The notes under the pieces were generated by a model, which did no database searches, was not told where the DNA came from, and saw only the letters and a list, made by a program, of their open reading frames with translations. The translations under genes were made by a program, and so were the position numbers. This document shows, in pieces, positions 16,176-25,273 of a stretch of DNA of 64,000 nucleotides. Source of the DNA: Micavibrio_B sp964633355 (GTDB lineage Bacteria > Pseudomonadota > Alphaproteobacteria > Micavibrionales > Micavibrionaceae); assembly GCA_964633355.1 (NCBI GenBank), contig CAZWGO010000002.1:1-64000 (forward strand). Direction: 5' to 3'. Each line of letters opens with the position of its first letter. The stretch's first letter is position 1.

Positions 16176-17663
16176 CTAGTCTTTTACAATAACGGCAGGA
16201 ATAGTTTTAAGAAGAATGTCGATATCGCCCCAGAAGGACCAGTTCCTGACATACCAGCTATCCCAGTATACGCGCCGTTGAAAGCTCATCGAGCTGCGGC
16301 CGCTGACTTGCCACAAACCTGTAATGCCGGGTTTTACTTGCATATACTCGCGTACCGTTTCGCCATAATTCTCGACTTCACGCGGAAGAATAGGGCGGGG
16401 GCCGACAAGGCTCATATTCCCGATGAATACATTCCACAATTGCGGAATTTCATCGAGGCTGGATTTGCGAAGCAAATGCGCCGTTCTGGTTCTGACACGC
16501 GGATCTCTCGGCAATTTATAATATTTATCCCAATGTTCTTTTGCTTCGGGGTTTTGCGCCAGATAATCATACAGGAGATAGTCGCAATCCGGTTCCATGG
16601 TACGGAATTTCCAGCATCTGAAAAGCTTTCCACTTTGCCCAAGCCTTTCGCCGCCATAAAAAATACTGCCTTTGTGGCCTTCCATTTTCAGGGCGATAAA
16701 AATAATCAGGAACATCGGGGAGAATACAATCAGCCCGGATAAAGACGACACGAAATCAAGTGTTCTCTTGGCAAAACGGGATGCCGGATGGGAAAGGGAC
16801 GTCCGTGCCTGAAGCAGCATAACGTCATAACCGAAGAAATATCGCGGTTCCATTTCATAAATACTCATGCGTGAAATGGTAGGCACGACGGAATAATGGG
16901 CGCCGCTATTAGCAAGTGTTTCGACGATTTTATCGCGCATTAATCCTTTGAAAGTATCGAGAACGATAACGTAGTAATTATCCGGATGAGAGGCGATATA
17001 ATCCTCATAATGGTCGATGTCGTTTTCAATTTTTAGATTTGCATACTTCGCCGGAAGATCTGAAATGCAAAAACGGTCATTGTTACTATCGCGCAGGAAT
17101 ACGGTATGCACATCATATCCGGTTCCGGGATCGGCGTTAAATGCATAAAGAATATCGGATACCGTGGTTGAATCACCAATGATGACTGTCGGGATATTCC
17201 ATCTTGTCGATCTAGCTCTTATCCTGAAAAATAACAGGCGCAGAAAAATACAAAAACCAAAAAATAAAACCCAGTTTAAACAAATCAAAAGACTGGATGA
17301 TCTTATGCTTAAAGTAAAACTCGCGGCACCTTCGGCGAGCGCAGCAAATAAAATGCCAAACGTAATCAAACGCACCTGGTTCCACCATGGAATACGCAGC
17401 GTGTAGTGCCCGTGAGACAGAAACATTAAAAGCAGGACGATACTGATCGCAAAATAGAGATAATAACGCTCGAACGGATTTATGTAGGTAAGGCTTGAAA
17501 GTGGTGTTCCTAGTTCGAAATTGGGGAAATAATCAGCCAGGGACATGGCGCAACAAAAGCTCAATATTACGGCAAATAAATCGCCGATGGCAATAATAAG
17601 CCCGCCGGATCTTGGTGTATGTTGTTTGCGGTTGTGGTTTGTTGAAAACATTAAAAAAGCCAA
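16176..17663 (-). CDS. Undecaprenyl-phosphate sugar phosphotransferase (WbaP/exopolysaccharide initiating enzyme)
   Basis: A 495-residue polyprenyl glycosylphosphotransferase. Four to five N-terminal membrane segments (about 22-140) lead into a CoA-binding-like Rossmann domain (about 150-270). The bacterial sugar transferase domain (about 300-495) carries KRTLDFVSSL, FRCWKFRTM, LDEIPQLWNVFIGNMSLVGPRP and the VKPGITGLWQVSGRS end. The loop DYLAQNPEAKEHWDKYYKL resembles WbaP-type enzymes. It transfers a hexose-1-phosphate to undecaprenyl phosphate, the first step of repeat-unit assembly. It is divergent from the lyase/barrel/wza run. Confidence 0.93.
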   Translation of the reverse strand: MAFLMFSTNHNRKQHTPRSGGLIIAIGDLFAVILSFCCAMSLADYFPNFELGTPLSSLTYINPFERYYLYFAISIVLLLMFLSHGHYTLRIPWWNQVRLITFGILFAALAEGAASFTLSIRSSSLLICLNWVLFFGFCIFLRLLFFRIRARSTRWNIPTVIIGDSTTVSDILYAFNADPGTGYDVHTVFLRDSNNDRFCISDLPAKYANLKIENDIDHYEDYIASHPDNYYVIVLDTFKGLMRDKIVETLANSGAHYSVVPTISRMSIYEMEPRYFFGYDVMLLQARTSLSHPASRFAKRTLDFVSSLSGLIVFSPMFLIIFIALKMEGHKGSIFYGGERLGQSGKLFRCWKFRTMEPDCDYLLYDYLAQNPEAKEHWDKYYKLPRDPRVRTRTAHLLRKSSLDEIPQLWNVFIGNMSLVGPRPILPREVENYGETVREYMQVKPGITGLWQVSGRSSMSFQRRVYWDSWYVRNWSFWGDIDILLKTIPAVIVKD

Positions 17664-17773
17664 TTACATCAAAATATTACAGATAGAGGGGTGCAAAAAT
17701 TACTGCATTGCAGTATATATCAGGGCATAGCCTTGTAAAAGTAGATAACTCCAGAAATTTATCCAGTTAAACG

Positions 17774-18532
17774 ATGAATTATAAAAACCTGTTCCTGATT
17801 TTAATATTATTCTCTTTATTGCCTTGCCAGAAATCATTTGCGGCAGAAGATGCAATAAAAACGAAAATGGCAGATTTCTTTAATGTATCGCCAGAACGTA
17901 TCTATATAGAGTGCCCACAGAATAGCTACAGATTTTCAGAGGAAGAAGGGCAAGACACACTTAATTTTTGCCTTCATAAACTCGATCAAAGCAAGCGCTG
18001 TGAAGTTTCAATTTCAAATCTTGGGCGCTCGCCCGAAATCAATCGTATTTCCTACGACATAAAGGTTGCGGACGCTACGCCGCGAAAATTGTGGCAAAGC
18101 GTCATGCAGATTCATTCTTTTCCTGATGAGGGTGAAAAGTGGAGATGCCCCGTAATGTCTTTGGAAGTCGTTAATGGAACTTTTCGTTCTTTCAACCGTT
18201 GGGACGCATCGCCTGTTTCCCGCACGCTCGGTTATAATTGTGCCGAAGCCGGTAGCAGTATCTCTTCTCGTCCCGTTTTGAATGGTGTTGCGGTAAAGCC
18301 GGGTCATTGGCAAAAAGTTGAATTAACATCTAAATTATCTACAGAAGACGGGGAATTGCTATTGAAAATAGACGGAAAAGGTTCCGGCTCATTAGAAGGG
18401 CCGAATATTTTCAATGATAAAAAACCGCCATTCCTGAAATTTGGAATTTATAAACCGACAGGCTTTGAAAAAGGCCATGTCGAATCTTGTGTTAAATATA
18501 AAAACGTCAAAATTTTAACTGATAAGAATTGA
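17774..18532 (+). CDS. Secreted polysaccharide lyase-like (heparin-lyase/jelly-roll) protein
   Basis: A 252-residue protein with a clear signal peptide (hydrophobic 5-17, cleavage near SFAAED). The body resembles the Polysacc_lyase (PF14099-type) concanavalin-like fold: the LWQSVMQIHSFPDEGEKWRCP strand pair, VKPGHWQKVELTSKLS, then LLLKIDG and PFLKFGIYK. Catalytic residues cannot be assigned. Placed between the initiating transferase and the export genes, it could trim or release the locus's own glycan. It is AT-rich and has a poor ribosome site. The next gene starts 12 bases after it. Confidence 0.68.
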   Translation: MNYKNLFLILILFSLLPCQKSFAAEDAIKTKMADFFNVSPERIYIECPQNSYRFSEEEGQDTLNFCLHKLDQSKRCEVSISNLGRSPEINRISYDIKVADATPRKLWQSVMQIHSFPDEGEKWRCPVMSLEVVNGTFRSFNRWDASPVSRTLGYNCAEAGSSISSRPVLNGVAVKPGHWQKVELTSKLSTEDGELLLKIDGKGSGSLEGPNIFNDKKPPFLKFGIYKPTGFEKGHVESCVKYKNVKILTDKN

Positions 18533-18544
18533 GTCGGAAAAGTT

Positions 18545-19912
18545 TTGCTTCGAGTTTTGGGAAAGAGATTTACTGGGGTTTCACTGAAAAAGCATATTTT
18601 TCAGTCGATAACCTTTGTAACTATCCTATCGCTTTCGAATACGGCTTCAAGCCATACATCGAATATAGAATTGCTTAATCTTTCGCCTGTGCCATCCAAT
18701 TACAAAAAAACTATTTCCCGTGAACAAAGAGAGCGGGAGCTTTCGGTCAGAACTCGTCGTTCATCATCCTATGATCCGCAGAATATTCGTATGGGTGAAG
18801 TTATATTTGCGCCTTCCATCGAAACCTACACAACTTTTTCAGATAATGTGTATGGGCGCAGCGATAATGAACGGGAAGATATTATACTGGGCATAAAGCC
18901 TGAATTGAAAATTCGGTCCGATCTACCGCTGCACCAGATAAACGCACGTTTTTACGCCGATGATGCCAATTATAAAAAGCTGAAAGAAGAAGGTTATACC
19001 GATTACGGATCCGAATTCGATGGCCGGTTCGATGTCTATCCGGGGTTTGCTATTCCGATTTCTTTATCTTACAGCCAGCAACATAGCGGGCGTGATGACC
19101 CGGACGAGCGCATTTCTGCAGAGCCGACTATTTATAGATTATTGCAAGGGCGCACGGGCCTAAGACTGACAGGGGATTTCATCGAGATCAACGCGCTGAC
19201 AGGATTTGAACGCTACGAATATGATGATACGGTGTCTTTCTCGGGTGCTATGATAGACAATAGCAGCCGCGATCGTGATGTGTTCGCCAATACTTTGTCT
19301 TTAGGATTTCCCCAAACCTCAATTATTGCCCCTTTTATATATATATCTCATAAAATGACTTCTTATGATCAGGAAGTTGATGCATTTAATATCAGTCGTG
19401 GTTCAGATGAAACGGAGACAGGTATTGGCTCTATCTTCAATTTTACCCCTGTTACACGGTCGACGTTTCGCATAGGGCAGGTAAAGCATAATTTTGACGA
19501 TCCAAGAGCCGATGAGATTAAAACGCTGACCTATTCGGCAGATTTAAACTGGGATGCATCAACTTTAGCCGCTTTTTCTTTAAGCGGCAGCCGCGGTGTC
19601 GAAGAAGTCTTTCTGAATTCGGGTGCTAAAATACAGACAGCGTTTGAACTAGGGATGACGTATGAGCTTGCACCGAATATATTGGCCCGGCCAAGCATCG
19701 GGTATATTGAGAAGGAATTCGAGGAATTTTCCGAAGGAAAAACAACGGCTGTGGTCGGCGGCATGGAATTGACTTATAAATTAAATCCCAATGTCTGGAC
19801 TACTCTGCAATATAACGGCATATCGGAAAAGACCGAAAGCAATCCAGGCGGCGTAGGCGCGGATGGCTACGATAAAAATACAATTACGCTATCTCTGAAA
19901 CTGCAACTTTAA
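18545..19912 (+). CDS. Outer-membrane beta-barrel protein of the polysaccharide locus
   Basis: A 455-residue protein starting at a TTG codon, with an N-terminal hydrophobic segment (about 19-35, THE ending SNTASSHT). From about 80 onward it alternates hydrophobic and polar residues in repeated amphipathic strands (IETYTTFSDNVYGR, INARFYADD, IPISLSYSQQHSGRDD) and ends in KNTITLSLKLQL, with a C-terminal pattern typical of barrels. It matches the BBP2_2 outer-membrane barrel style often found beside wza-like genes. It may form or assist the export pore. The start is uncertain. Confidence 0.72.
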   Translation: MLRVLGKRFTGVSLKKHIFQSITFVTILSLSNTASSHTSNIELLNLSPVPSNYKKTISREQRERELSVRTRRSSSYDPQNIRMGEVIFAPSIETYTTFSDNVYGRSDNEREDIILGIKPELKIRSDLPLHQINARFYADDANYKKLKEEGYTDYGSEFDGRFDVYPGFAIPISLSYSQQHSGRDDPDERISAEPTIYRLLQGRTGLRLTGDFIEINALTGFERYEYDDTVSFSGAMIDNSSRDRDVFANTLSLGFPQTSIIAPFIYISHKMTSYDQEVDAFNISRGSDETETGIGSIFNFTPVTRSTFRIGQVKHNFDDPRADEIKTLTYSADLNWDASTLAAFSLSGSRGVEEVFLNSGAKIQTAFELGMTYELAPNILARPSIGYIEKEFEEFSEGKTTAVVGGMELTYKLNPNVWTTLQYNGISEKTESNPGGVGADGYDKNTITLSLKLQL

Positions 19913-19918
19913 GGCGGC

Positions 19919-20497
19919 ATGAAAATGACAAAAGCATCCAAAGTAACAAAGATCATTCTGGCGCTTCTTTTAATGCCCTTGCTGCTGAATGCCTGTGCGC
20001 AAAACAGATCGGTCCCGATGAAGTCGGCGATGGGAGAGCAGGGATATGTACTCGGTTCTGGTGACGCGCTTCGCATTATTGTTTATGGTCAGGATGAACT
20101 ATCGGGCCAATTCACCATCGATCCGTCAGGAACGATCTCGATGCCGCTTATAAAAGATATCAAAGCTTCCGGCCTGACAGTGCGCGACCTTGAAAAAACG
20201 ATTACCAATCAGTTACAGCCCACCTATCTGACTGATCCGAAAGTCAGTGTCGAAGTGATCGAATATCGCAGCGTCTATATTTTGGGCGAAGTACGAACTC
20301 CGGGTAAATATGCCTATGTTCCTAATATGACGGTCTTGCAGGCGATTGCTGTCGCCGGAGGTCATACTTATCGCGCCAATGAGAGCAGCGCCGAAGTCAC
20401 GCGGCTTGAGAAGGACGTTTTGAGAACATTTACCGCGCCCATTAATTACATGATACAGCCTGGCGATACGGTTATTATCAAAAGACGTTGGTTCTAA
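19919..20497 (+). CDS. Polysaccharide export lipoprotein (Wza/KpsD-like)
   Basis: A 192-residue outer-membrane polysaccharide export protein. The signal peptide ends in a lipobox (LLNA-Cys26). The Poly_export domain (about 40-115) contains YVLGSGDALRIIVYGQDELSG and FTIDPSGTISMPLI. One SLBB-type segment follows: YILGEVRTPGKYAYVPNMTV and VLQAIAVAGG. It is short compared with E. coli Wza (379 residues) because it has a single SLBB, as in the shorter GumB/ExoF-like exporters. Its stop is 11 bases before the Wzc-like start. Confidence 0.92.
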   Translation: MKMTKASKVTKIILALLLMPLLLNACAQNRSVPMKSAMGEQGYVLGSGDALRIIVYGQDELSGQFTIDPSGTISMPLIKDIKASGLTVRDLEKTITNQLQPTYLTDPKVSVEVIEYRSVYILGEVRTPGKYAYVPNMTVLQAIAVAGGHTYRANESSAEVTRLEKDVLRTFTAPINYMIQPGDTVIIKRRWF

Positions 20498-20508
20498 AGG
20501 AAAAAAAT

Positions 20509-22620
20509 ATGCAACTATCATCACAAAATCACAGCGACCATATAGAGCCGTTATCCTTAAATGATCTTTTAGGAACGCTGCGCCGTCATAGTGTTTTAAT
20601 CGGATTGGCTATTCTCTCTTTCCTACTGCTCGGTTTTATCTATTATAAAACGACGCCGTCGGAATACTCTGCGAAAGCTGTAGTCCTCATCGAAAATCAG
20701 GAACGTAACGTCCAGATCAAGGCTGTTCTGACCAGTGCCGACGACGATTTCACGATGATCCCATCGGAAATTCAGGTCCTGACCTCGCGCGATCTCGTTG
20801 GAAAGGTTGTTGACAGGCTGGGCCTTGTCCAAAACCCGACATTACTGTCAGCCGAGCCGAAAACTGAAATTGCCAAACCGGAAACGGAGCCTTCAAAAGA
20901 AAATCTGGGACGCATGCGTGACAATATGATTGATCGTATGCTCGGGGCGCTTAAGGTTAAACAGGTGGAGAAATCCCGCGCAATCGAAGTCGCGTTTCAG
21001 GCAAAAAATCCGAAGATCGCCGCAGATGTGGTGAATACTTTGACAAATCTTTATATCGAGCAGCAATTATCCAGCAATTTCGATGCCATCCGTATGACCA
21101 ATGAATGGTTGTCGGCTCGTGTTGTTGAAACCCAGAAAAAAGTGATGGAAGCGGATACGAAAGTTGCAAAATATCGCGAAGCCGCCGGTATCGTCGATAG
21201 TCGTGGGATAGACTTGATTGAACAGAATATTGCCGAACTTAGTAATAAATTGACAACGGCTAATGCCGATGTGGCTGCGACGCAGGCACAGATGGGTTCT
21301 GTTAGCGATCCGAAGAAACTGGAGTCTGCTCCCCAAATCCTGTCTTCGCCTTTAATACAGGGGCTTCGCCAAAAAGAAGCGGATAGCCGCAATGAATTGG
21401 CCTCCCTGCAAAACCAGCTCGGCGCGTCGCATCCGAAAGTGTTAACCGCCCGCGCAGAGGTAAATGAAATTAGCTCGAAAATCCGTCAGGAAACGACCCG
21501 CATTGCCGAAGGCCTGCGTCGTGAAAACCAGACCGCAAACGACAATGTTGCCAATATCGAGAAGCAACTCGATAAATTGAAAGAAGAATATAATAAATAT
21601 AAGAGCAATAATATCGAACTGGCGGCGCTTGAAAGCGAAGCTGCTACGAACCATGCGTTTTTGGAAACATTAAGTCTGCGCTTGAAAGAAACGCAGTCGC
21701 AGGAAGATAATAAATTTCAGACGCCGTACGCGCGTATCATTTCTCCGGCTCCTATCCCGGGTTACCCATCCAGTCCAAATGGCAAACTGATCATGCTCGT
21801 GTCCTTGATCGTTGGAATAGGTATGGGCTGCGGCGCGGCCTTGGCTATCGATATTCTTCATAACGGTATCTATAACGGTAAACAGGCGCAGCATATTACA
21901 GGTAAAACGAATATTGCTTCAGTACCGAAAGCAAAGCTCAATCCGGAAAAAGGCCTGATTACTTATGCGGACTTCGCCATTCATGCCGCATCGTCTGCCT
22001 ATATGCAGGGTATTCGCGCAGTTTCAATGTTCTTGCGTATGGAATTGAACAAGCATCCCGAAGCCAAAGTTTTTAATTTTACTTCTGCGGCTGTCGGTGA
22101 AGGAAAATCAGCTATAGCGGTCAGCGTTGCCCGCCAATTGGCGTTGGAGGGTATCAAAGTTCTTGCTATCGATCTTGATGTGACCCAGCCTAGCCTGACC
22201 AATACATTCGGTCTCATGCAAAAGCCGGGATTAAACGATCTGCTCAGCGGATCCGCGGCATTATCCGATATCCTGTATAAAGACAAACAGACAGGTGCGA
22301 CGCTGATGGGTGTGGGGCGCCTTGATAATATTAACATTATGAGCCAGAATTTCGGTCAGTGGAAATCGTTGATAGAAAGCCTGATGACGCAATTCGATAT
22401 TATCCTGCTCGACAGCCCGCCTGTTATGTCGTCTCCGGAAACGCGGTTTCTGGCAAAGCTTAGCCGCAATATTCTTTGCGTCCGCTGGAAAAAAACGCCG
22501 GTCAAATCCCTGTGCTTTGCAATTGATACCTTGGAGCGTCTCGAATGCGCCGTAGCCGGAACCGTGATTACCATGTCGCAAGACAAGCGCAAATCCGTGC
22601 GGGATAGCTACAGATCGTAA
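20509..22620 (+). CDS. Wzc-like chain-length determinant / polysaccharide co-polymerase ATPase
   Basis: A 703-residue inner-membrane protein. The start at 20509 has AAAGG at the right spacing; an upstream in-frame codon overlaps wza. A Wzz domain (first membrane segment about 30-48), long coiled coil (about 200-390), the GNVR-type PGYPSSPNGKLI segment and second membrane segment precede a BY-kinase ATPase. Walker A is AVGEGKSA near 528, Walker A' is LAIDLDVTQPS near 551-561 and Walker B is IILLDSPP near 630. Walker A' lacks the usual Arg, and the C-terminus has only one Tyr instead of a tyrosine cluster, so autophosphorylation is doubtful. Confidence 0.92.
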   Translation: MQLSSQNHSDHIEPLSLNDLLGTLRRHSVLIGLAILSFLLLGFIYYKTTPSEYSAKAVVLIENQERNVQIKAVLTSADDDFTMIPSEIQVLTSRDLVGKVVDRLGLVQNPTLLSAEPKTEIAKPETEPSKENLGRMRDNMIDRMLGALKVKQVEKSRAIEVAFQAKNPKIAADVVNTLTNLYIEQQLSSNFDAIRMTNEWLSARVVETQKKVMEADTKVAKYREAAGIVDSRGIDLIEQNIAELSNKLTTANADVAATQAQMGSVSDPKKLESAPQILSSPLIQGLRQKEADSRNELASLQNQLGASHPKVLTARAEVNEISSKIRQETTRIAEGLRRENQTANDNVANIEKQLDKLKEEYNKYKSNNIELAALESEAATNHAFLETLSLRLKETQSQEDNKFQTPYARIISPAPIPGYPSSPNGKLIMLVSLIVGIGMGCGAALAIDILHNGIYNGKQAQHITGKTNIASVPKAKLNPEKGLITYADFAIHAASSAYMQGIRAVSMFLRMELNKHPEAKVFNFTSAAVGEGKSAIAVSVARQLALEGIKVLAIDLDVTQPSLTNTFGLMQKPGLNDLLSGSAALSDILYKDKQTGATLMGVGRLDNINIMSQNFGQWKSLIESLMTQFDIILLDSPPVMSSPETRFLAKLSRNILCVRWKKTPVKSLCFAIDTLERLECAVAGTVITMSQDKRKSVRDSYRS

Positions 22621-22625
22621 CCGGT

Positions 22626-23870
22626 ATGAATAAGCCGATTACTCATTTTATCTTGCTCCTTTGCTTTTATTTCTCCCTGATCAGGGCGTCGAATGTCGGC
22701 TTGTTTTACCCCACGAGTGAGATGCTTTTGGGCAGTATTGATTATACATTGCCGAAAATACTGAATCTTTTCTTGCTGGCCGGATTTACCGCCTATATTT
22801 TTCTTTTGAATGACTATTCTTTCATTCGTAAGGCTTTAAAAGATTTTATGATATTGGCTTTGGGATTGTGCGCTATAGCGTCGCTGACGATTTCGGTGAA
22901 TAAAACAGAGTCGGTAAAATATATTGCGGCCATTATCGTCATGTCATTTCCGGCCATTGTGTATATTGAGAAATACGGCACGGAGAATTATCTAAAAGCG
23001 CTAGGCTATTTCTTCATCGCTATGGCTTTTGCCAATCTGCTTTATCTGGTTGCTATGCCGCAATACGCGATCATGTCAGGCAACCATGCCGGTAAATGGC
23101 GCGGACTTTTTGAACATAAAAACACGGCAGCCCCGTTTTTTGCGATAGGCTTCTATGTAATTCTGGATCAGATCCGAAAACGGAACATCCGCCCGATGAT
23201 CGTTCCGGCTATCTCCCTATTGATTTGTTTGCTGTTTATTGCGATGGCGCAGTCGGCAACCGGCATTGTCGCTTTTATTGCTATGGGATTCCTGTATATC
23301 GGTTTTCATTTCATCTACCGTCTTGGTAATCCGGCAGAGCGGATTATGGTTTTGATTCTCTCTCTTTCTCTCGGTGCGGCTGTTTTGTTCCTCGCGGGAC
23401 CTTATATCTTGCAACTGGTTTTCGACTTAACTGGAAAGGATGCAACTCTTACAGGGCGGACAAATATATGGGCGCCATTGATTGAGATGAGTTTAAAAAA
23501 ACCGATCTTCGGCTATGGTTTTGGCATGGCTGAAAGGTCGGAATTTATTTTACTCTTTAACGATGAAATCGGTTTTGGAGCACGCACCACTCACAATGCT
23601 TTTCTGGATTTAATTATTGGAATGGGTTATCCGGCAACGATCCTTTTTATCTGCATTATAATAAGGACTTTATTTCAATCTATATCTTCCCCAGTCAAAC
23701 GCTTAACTTGTTTGAGATCCAATGCCTTGGCATCCGGAATTTTACTTACCATGGTGATCGTAGCGTTTTCAACTGGAGGTGTTTTCCTAAGCCGTTCGTT
23801 CTTTTGGCAATTTACGCTGGCAGCGTTTTTAATTTTATATCGGTATAAAAGACTGAATGATAAGGCCTGA
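22626..23870 (+). CDS. O-antigen/exopolysaccharide polymerase or ligase (Wzy_C family)
   Basis: A 414-residue protein with about ten to twelve membrane segments. It carries the Wzy_C (PF04932) periplasmic-loop pattern: LTGRTNIW, then KKPIFGYGFG and TTHNAFLDLIIGMGY. It starts 5 bases after the Wzc-like stop, completing the transcription unit lyase, barrel, wza, wzc, wzy. Context favours a polymerase over an O-antigen ligase. GC is lower than in the housekeeping genes. Confidence 0.85.
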   Translation: MNKPITHFILLLCFYFSLIRASNVGLFYPTSEMLLGSIDYTLPKILNLFLLAGFTAYIFLLNDYSFIRKALKDFMILALGLCAIASLTISVNKTESVKYIAAIIVMSFPAIVYIEKYGTENYLKALGYFFIAMAFANLLYLVAMPQYAIMSGNHAGKWRGLFEHKNTAAPFFAIGFYVILDQIRKRNIRPMIVPAISLLICLLFIAMAQSATGIVAFIAMGFLYIGFHFIYRLGNPAERIMVLILSLSLGAAVLFLAGPYILQLVFDLTGKDATLTGRTNIWAPLIEMSLKKPIFGYGFGMAERSEFILLFNDEIGFGARTTHNAFLDLIIGMGYPATILFICIIIRTLFQSISSPVKRLTCLRSNALASGILLTMVIVAFSTGGVFLSRSFFWQFTLAAFLILYRYKRLNDKA

Positions 23871-23878
23871 TAAAGGTT

Positions 23879-24850
23879 TTATTTCTCTTCTTCAATTCCG
23901 ACCGTGCTATGCACGATATAAAGCGGTCGGTTGCGCACTTCTTCGGAAATTCTGCCGACATATTCGCCCAGAATTCCCAGCGATATAAAATTGAACGAGC
24001 CGATGGCGAGCATCACGACCATCAGAGAAGCATAACCTGGCAGGTCGATGCCGAAAATCATTGTTCTGACAACAATAAACAAAGCATAGGTGATGGCAAT
24101 CGCTGCCATTAATATTCCGATATAGGTCCAGATGCGAAGCGGAACCGTGGTCGATCCGGTAATACCGTCAAGCGCGAAATTCCATAGCTTCCAATACTTA
24201 AACTTGGTTTGTCCGGCGATGCGTGGCATGCGCGTATATTCGACCGTTGCCTGTTCATATCCGACCCATGAGAAAAGAGCTTTCATAAAGCGGTTGCGCT
24301 CGGTGAATTCATTTAGCGTATCGACGACTTCGCGGTCGAGGAGACGGAAGTCACCGACATTGCGCGGAATTTCCTGATGTGAAATACGATTGAACAGATC
24401 ATAAAATAAATTGGCCGTGCAACGCTTGATCCAGCTATCGGAATCGCGGTTGACGCGCTTGGCATTGACGACTTGTGCGCCTTTGATCCACTCCTCGATG
24501 AGCTTGACGACCATCTCCGGCGGGTCCTGCAAATCGACATCGATAGGGATGATAGCGTCACCGGACGCATATTTGAGGCCAGCTGCCAGAGCAGCTTCTT
24601 TGCCGAAATTGCGTGACAGGCGAATAAGCTTGATGTCGGGACGCGTTGCGGAAACCCGTTTGATAATCGAAACCGTTTTGTCCTTGCTACCGTCATCGAT
24701 GAAAACGATCTCTTGGGACGAGCCGGTAGGCAGCAAGCCAAGCGACTGGTCGAGCGCAGGCTGAATGCCTTCCAGAAACATCTCGATGACATCTTCTTCG
24801 TTCATGACCGGGCAGACGATAGAAATAAGTTTCGGTGTCTTAAAAGTCAT
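23879..24850 (-). CDS. GtrB-type polyprenyl-phosphate glycosyltransferase (GT2)
   Basis: A 323-residue GT2 enzyme of the DPM1/GtrB/ArnC group. The catalytic domain has SIVCPVMNEED, FIDDGSKDKT, RNFGKEAAL and IDVDLQDPPE, and is followed by two C-terminal membrane segments (about 232-255 and 268-292). These enzymes load a sugar from UDP- or GDP-sugar onto undecaprenyl phosphate on the cytoplasmic face. Its start overlaps the GtrA stop by 4 bases. It is the last gene of a four-gene minus-strand operon. Confidence 0.92.
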   Translation of the reverse strand: MTFKTPKLISIVCPVMNEEDVIEMFLEGIQPALDQSLGLLPTGSSQEIVFIDDGSKDKTVSIIKRVSATRPDIKLIRLSRNFGKEAALAAGLKYASGDAIIPIDVDLQDPPEMVVKLIEEWIKGAQVVNAKRVNRDSDSWIKRCTANLFYDLFNRISHQEIPRNVGDFRLLDREVVDTLNEFTERNRFMKALFSWVGYEQATVEYTRMPRIAGQTKFKYWKLWNFALDGITGSTTVPLRIWTYIGILMAAIAITYALFIVVRTMIFGIDLPGYASLMVVMLAIGSFNFISLGILGEYVGRISEEVRNRPLYIVHSTVGIEEEK

Positions 24851-25272
24851 GATGTCATCCTTTTTGATCCGCGAAATGCCCAGAACTTGCTTAACAAGTA
24901 AGTCACAACGGGAATAATCACAATCGAGATAAGAAGTTTAACCAGATCGGTTGAAATATCCAGTTTAATTAAAATGGAAAGGATGAGGGTGCTGGCGGCC
25001 AGCCCTGACAGGGCGATCAGGAAAAATTTGAAAAAACTTTCTTTTTTTGACGTTTTCGATTGAAACGTCCAATGATGGTGCCCGAAAAAGGAAACCCCGA
25101 AGGCGACCGCAAAAGCCATGATATTGATGGCAATAAGCGGAATATCCGTATTCTGCGATAATAGAAACGCAACGCCCAGATGAACCAGCGTCGCCGCAAC
25201 ACCGACGATACCGAAACGAGCCAGCTCAAAGCCATGAGCGATTAATTGTTTCATATCCATATTCTTAAGCAT
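24847..25272 (-). CDS. GtrA-family flippase
   Basis: A 141-residue protein with four membrane segments and GtrA-family (PF04138) features: ELARFGIVGVAATLVHLGVAFLL, VAFGVSFFGHHHWTF and the YLLSKFWAFRG end. GtrA proteins are thought to flip polyprenyl-phosphate-linked sugars to the periplasmic side. Overlap with gtrB is 4 bases; the GT-C gene upstream ends one base before it. Confidence 0.93.
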   Translation of the reverse strand: MLKNMDMKQLIAHGFELARFGIVGVAATLVHLGVAFLLSQNTDIPLIAINIMAFAVAFGVSFFGHHHWTFQSKTSKKESFFKFFLIALSGLAASTLILSILIKLDISTDLVKLLISIVIIPVVTYLLSKFWAFRGSKRMTS

Positions 25273-25273
25273 C

